NCBI GenBank assembly: GCA_903882745.1
Contig: CAIRYG010000003.1
Span: 248,001 to 312,000, forward strand
Length of the DNA stretch: 64,000 nucleotides
Origin: an uncultured Gemmatimonadota bacterium
Lineage (GTDB): Bacteria; Gemmatimonadota; Gemmatimonadetes; Gemmatimonadales; Gemmatimonadaceae
Reading direction: 5' to 3'
Within the stretch, counting starts at the first letter, position 1; each line of letters opens with the position of its first letter. Both the position numbers and the translations under genes were made by a program. This document shows positions 63,493-64,000 of this stretch, piece after piece. Under the pieces are notes generated by a model. It did no database searches. It was not told where the DNA came from and saw only the letters and a program-made list of their open reading frames with translations.

Positions 63493-64000
63493 TCAGAGAG
63501 ACTCGAGGAATAACTGAATAAAGCGCACGCCTGGCGCCGAGGATTTTTCAGGATGGAACTGCACGCCAACGGTACGCGCGGTGCGGACCGATGCCGGAAA
63601 ACGGTCATTCCCGTGTGATGACCAGGCACTCACCACCGACGAATCCGCGGGGCGGCAGACATAACTGTTCGCGTAATACGCCGTTTCAAGTTTTGCAGCG
63701 CGCAGATCGACGTCTGTGACATCGTCGAGGGTATTCCACCCAATCTGCGGGAGCTGCGGTGCATCAATCTTGGTCACACGCCCGCTGAACAGGCCGAGCC
63801 CCTCGCCTGCCCCTTCGTCGCTGGCCTCGAACATGAGCTGCATGCCCAGACAGATACCGATACACGGGAGTCCATCACGGAGCGCATCGCGCATGGCGTC
63901 ACGCGCCGGCGCGAGCGCTGCCGCTGCCGGCGCAAACGCACCGACGCCGGGGAGCACAAGGACATCCGTGGCGAGCGCCGCGCGCGGATCGGCCTCGAGC
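63493..64000 (-). CDS. hisH: Imidazole glycerol phosphate synthase, glutaminase subunit (cut by window edge)
   Basis: The last 169 residues of HisH, which releases ammonia from glutamine for HisF. DVLVLPGVGAF, the nucleophile in CIGICLGMQLMFEA, and the His-Glu of GVQFHPEKSSAPG form the class I amidotransferase triad. The N-terminus continues past the right edge. Neighbour order (hisH-hisA-hisB-hisF) fits a his operon; hisG, hisD and hisC are not visible. Confidence 0.95.
   Translation of the reverse strand, partial: LEADPRAALATDVLVLPGVGAFAPAAAALAPARDAMRDALRDGLPCIGICLGMQLMFEASDEGAGEGLGLFSGRVTKIDAPQLPQIGWNTLDDVTDVDLRAAKLETAYYANSYVCRPADSSVVSAWSSHGNDRFPASVRTARTVGVQFHPEKSSAPGVRFIQLFLESL

Overview
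This 64 kb window is most likely the replication-origin neighbourhood of a Gemmatimonadota (Gemmatimonadaceae-like) chromosome. The grounds are high GC, GWxTD-domain and SIMPL-domain exported proteins, many Zn-dependent M16/M1/M24 peptidases with secretion signals, and the dnaA/dnaN/rpmH/rnpA/yidC/mnmE/mnmG/parAB set. The phylum call is inference from gene content; no rRNA gene is present to settle it. Coding density is very high, genes often overlap by 1-4 bases (ATGA/GTGA junctions), and I see no insertion sequence, prophage, CRISPR array or tRNA.

Layout. 1-3.7 kb (minus strand): an M16 peptidase pair, a YdcF-like protein, a beta-CASP nuclease and a 58-residue protein, divergent from upp. 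4.5-5.4 kb: a predicted metalloprotease. 5.5-9.3 kb (minus): rpmH-rnpA-yidD-yidC-mnmE. 9.3-12.4 kb: dnaA and dnaN with two origin-like intergenic regions. 12.5-17.6 kb: lipoprotein, RNase P RNA, AraC-type regulator, pyrE, histidine kinase, Ser/Thr kinase. 17.7-24.4 kb: GWxTD lipoprotein, CTP-dependent lipid kinase-like protein, polA, type IV pilin-like protein, small coupled gene, lipoprotein. 24.4-29.7 kb (minus): a nucleoside-type ABC importer operon (BMP lipoprotein, Nif3, ATPase, two permeases) behind a visible promoter and inverted repeat. 29.8-33.4 kb (minus): SIMPL protein, parS, parA, parB, a membrane coiled-coil protein and bactofilin. 33.6-37.7 kb: mnmG and a GT-C-type membrane protein. 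37.8-47.3 kb: dienelactone hydrolase, a large phosphoesterase, a possible DNA-binding protein, YheT-like hydrolase, and an ArsC-like/TerC/RmuC/SH3 operon. 47.2-54.1 kb: M1 peptidase, Schlafen-type helicase with a nuclease-like N-terminus, 3-methyladenine glycosylase, Tat-exported M24 peptidase. 54.1-60.1 kb: outer-membrane barrel protein, murB, second M16 pair. 60.1-64 kb (minus): hisH-hisA-hisB-hisF-hisN-hisIE, cut by the right edge.

The main theme is chromosome replication, segregation and the RNA/membrane-insertion genes that usually surround oriC. A predicted dnaA promoter contains a perfect DnaA box between its -35 and -10. An 11-bp tandem repeat lies in the dnaA leader, and the dnaA-dnaN gap holds an unwinding-element-like arrangement. 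The parA-parB operon runs without a break into a single-pass coiled-coil membrane protein and a bactofilin, which suggests a membrane or cytoskeletal anchor for segregation. Start-codon use is unusual in places: rnpA has no ATG/GTG/TTG before its conserved core, and mnmE appears to start with CTG.
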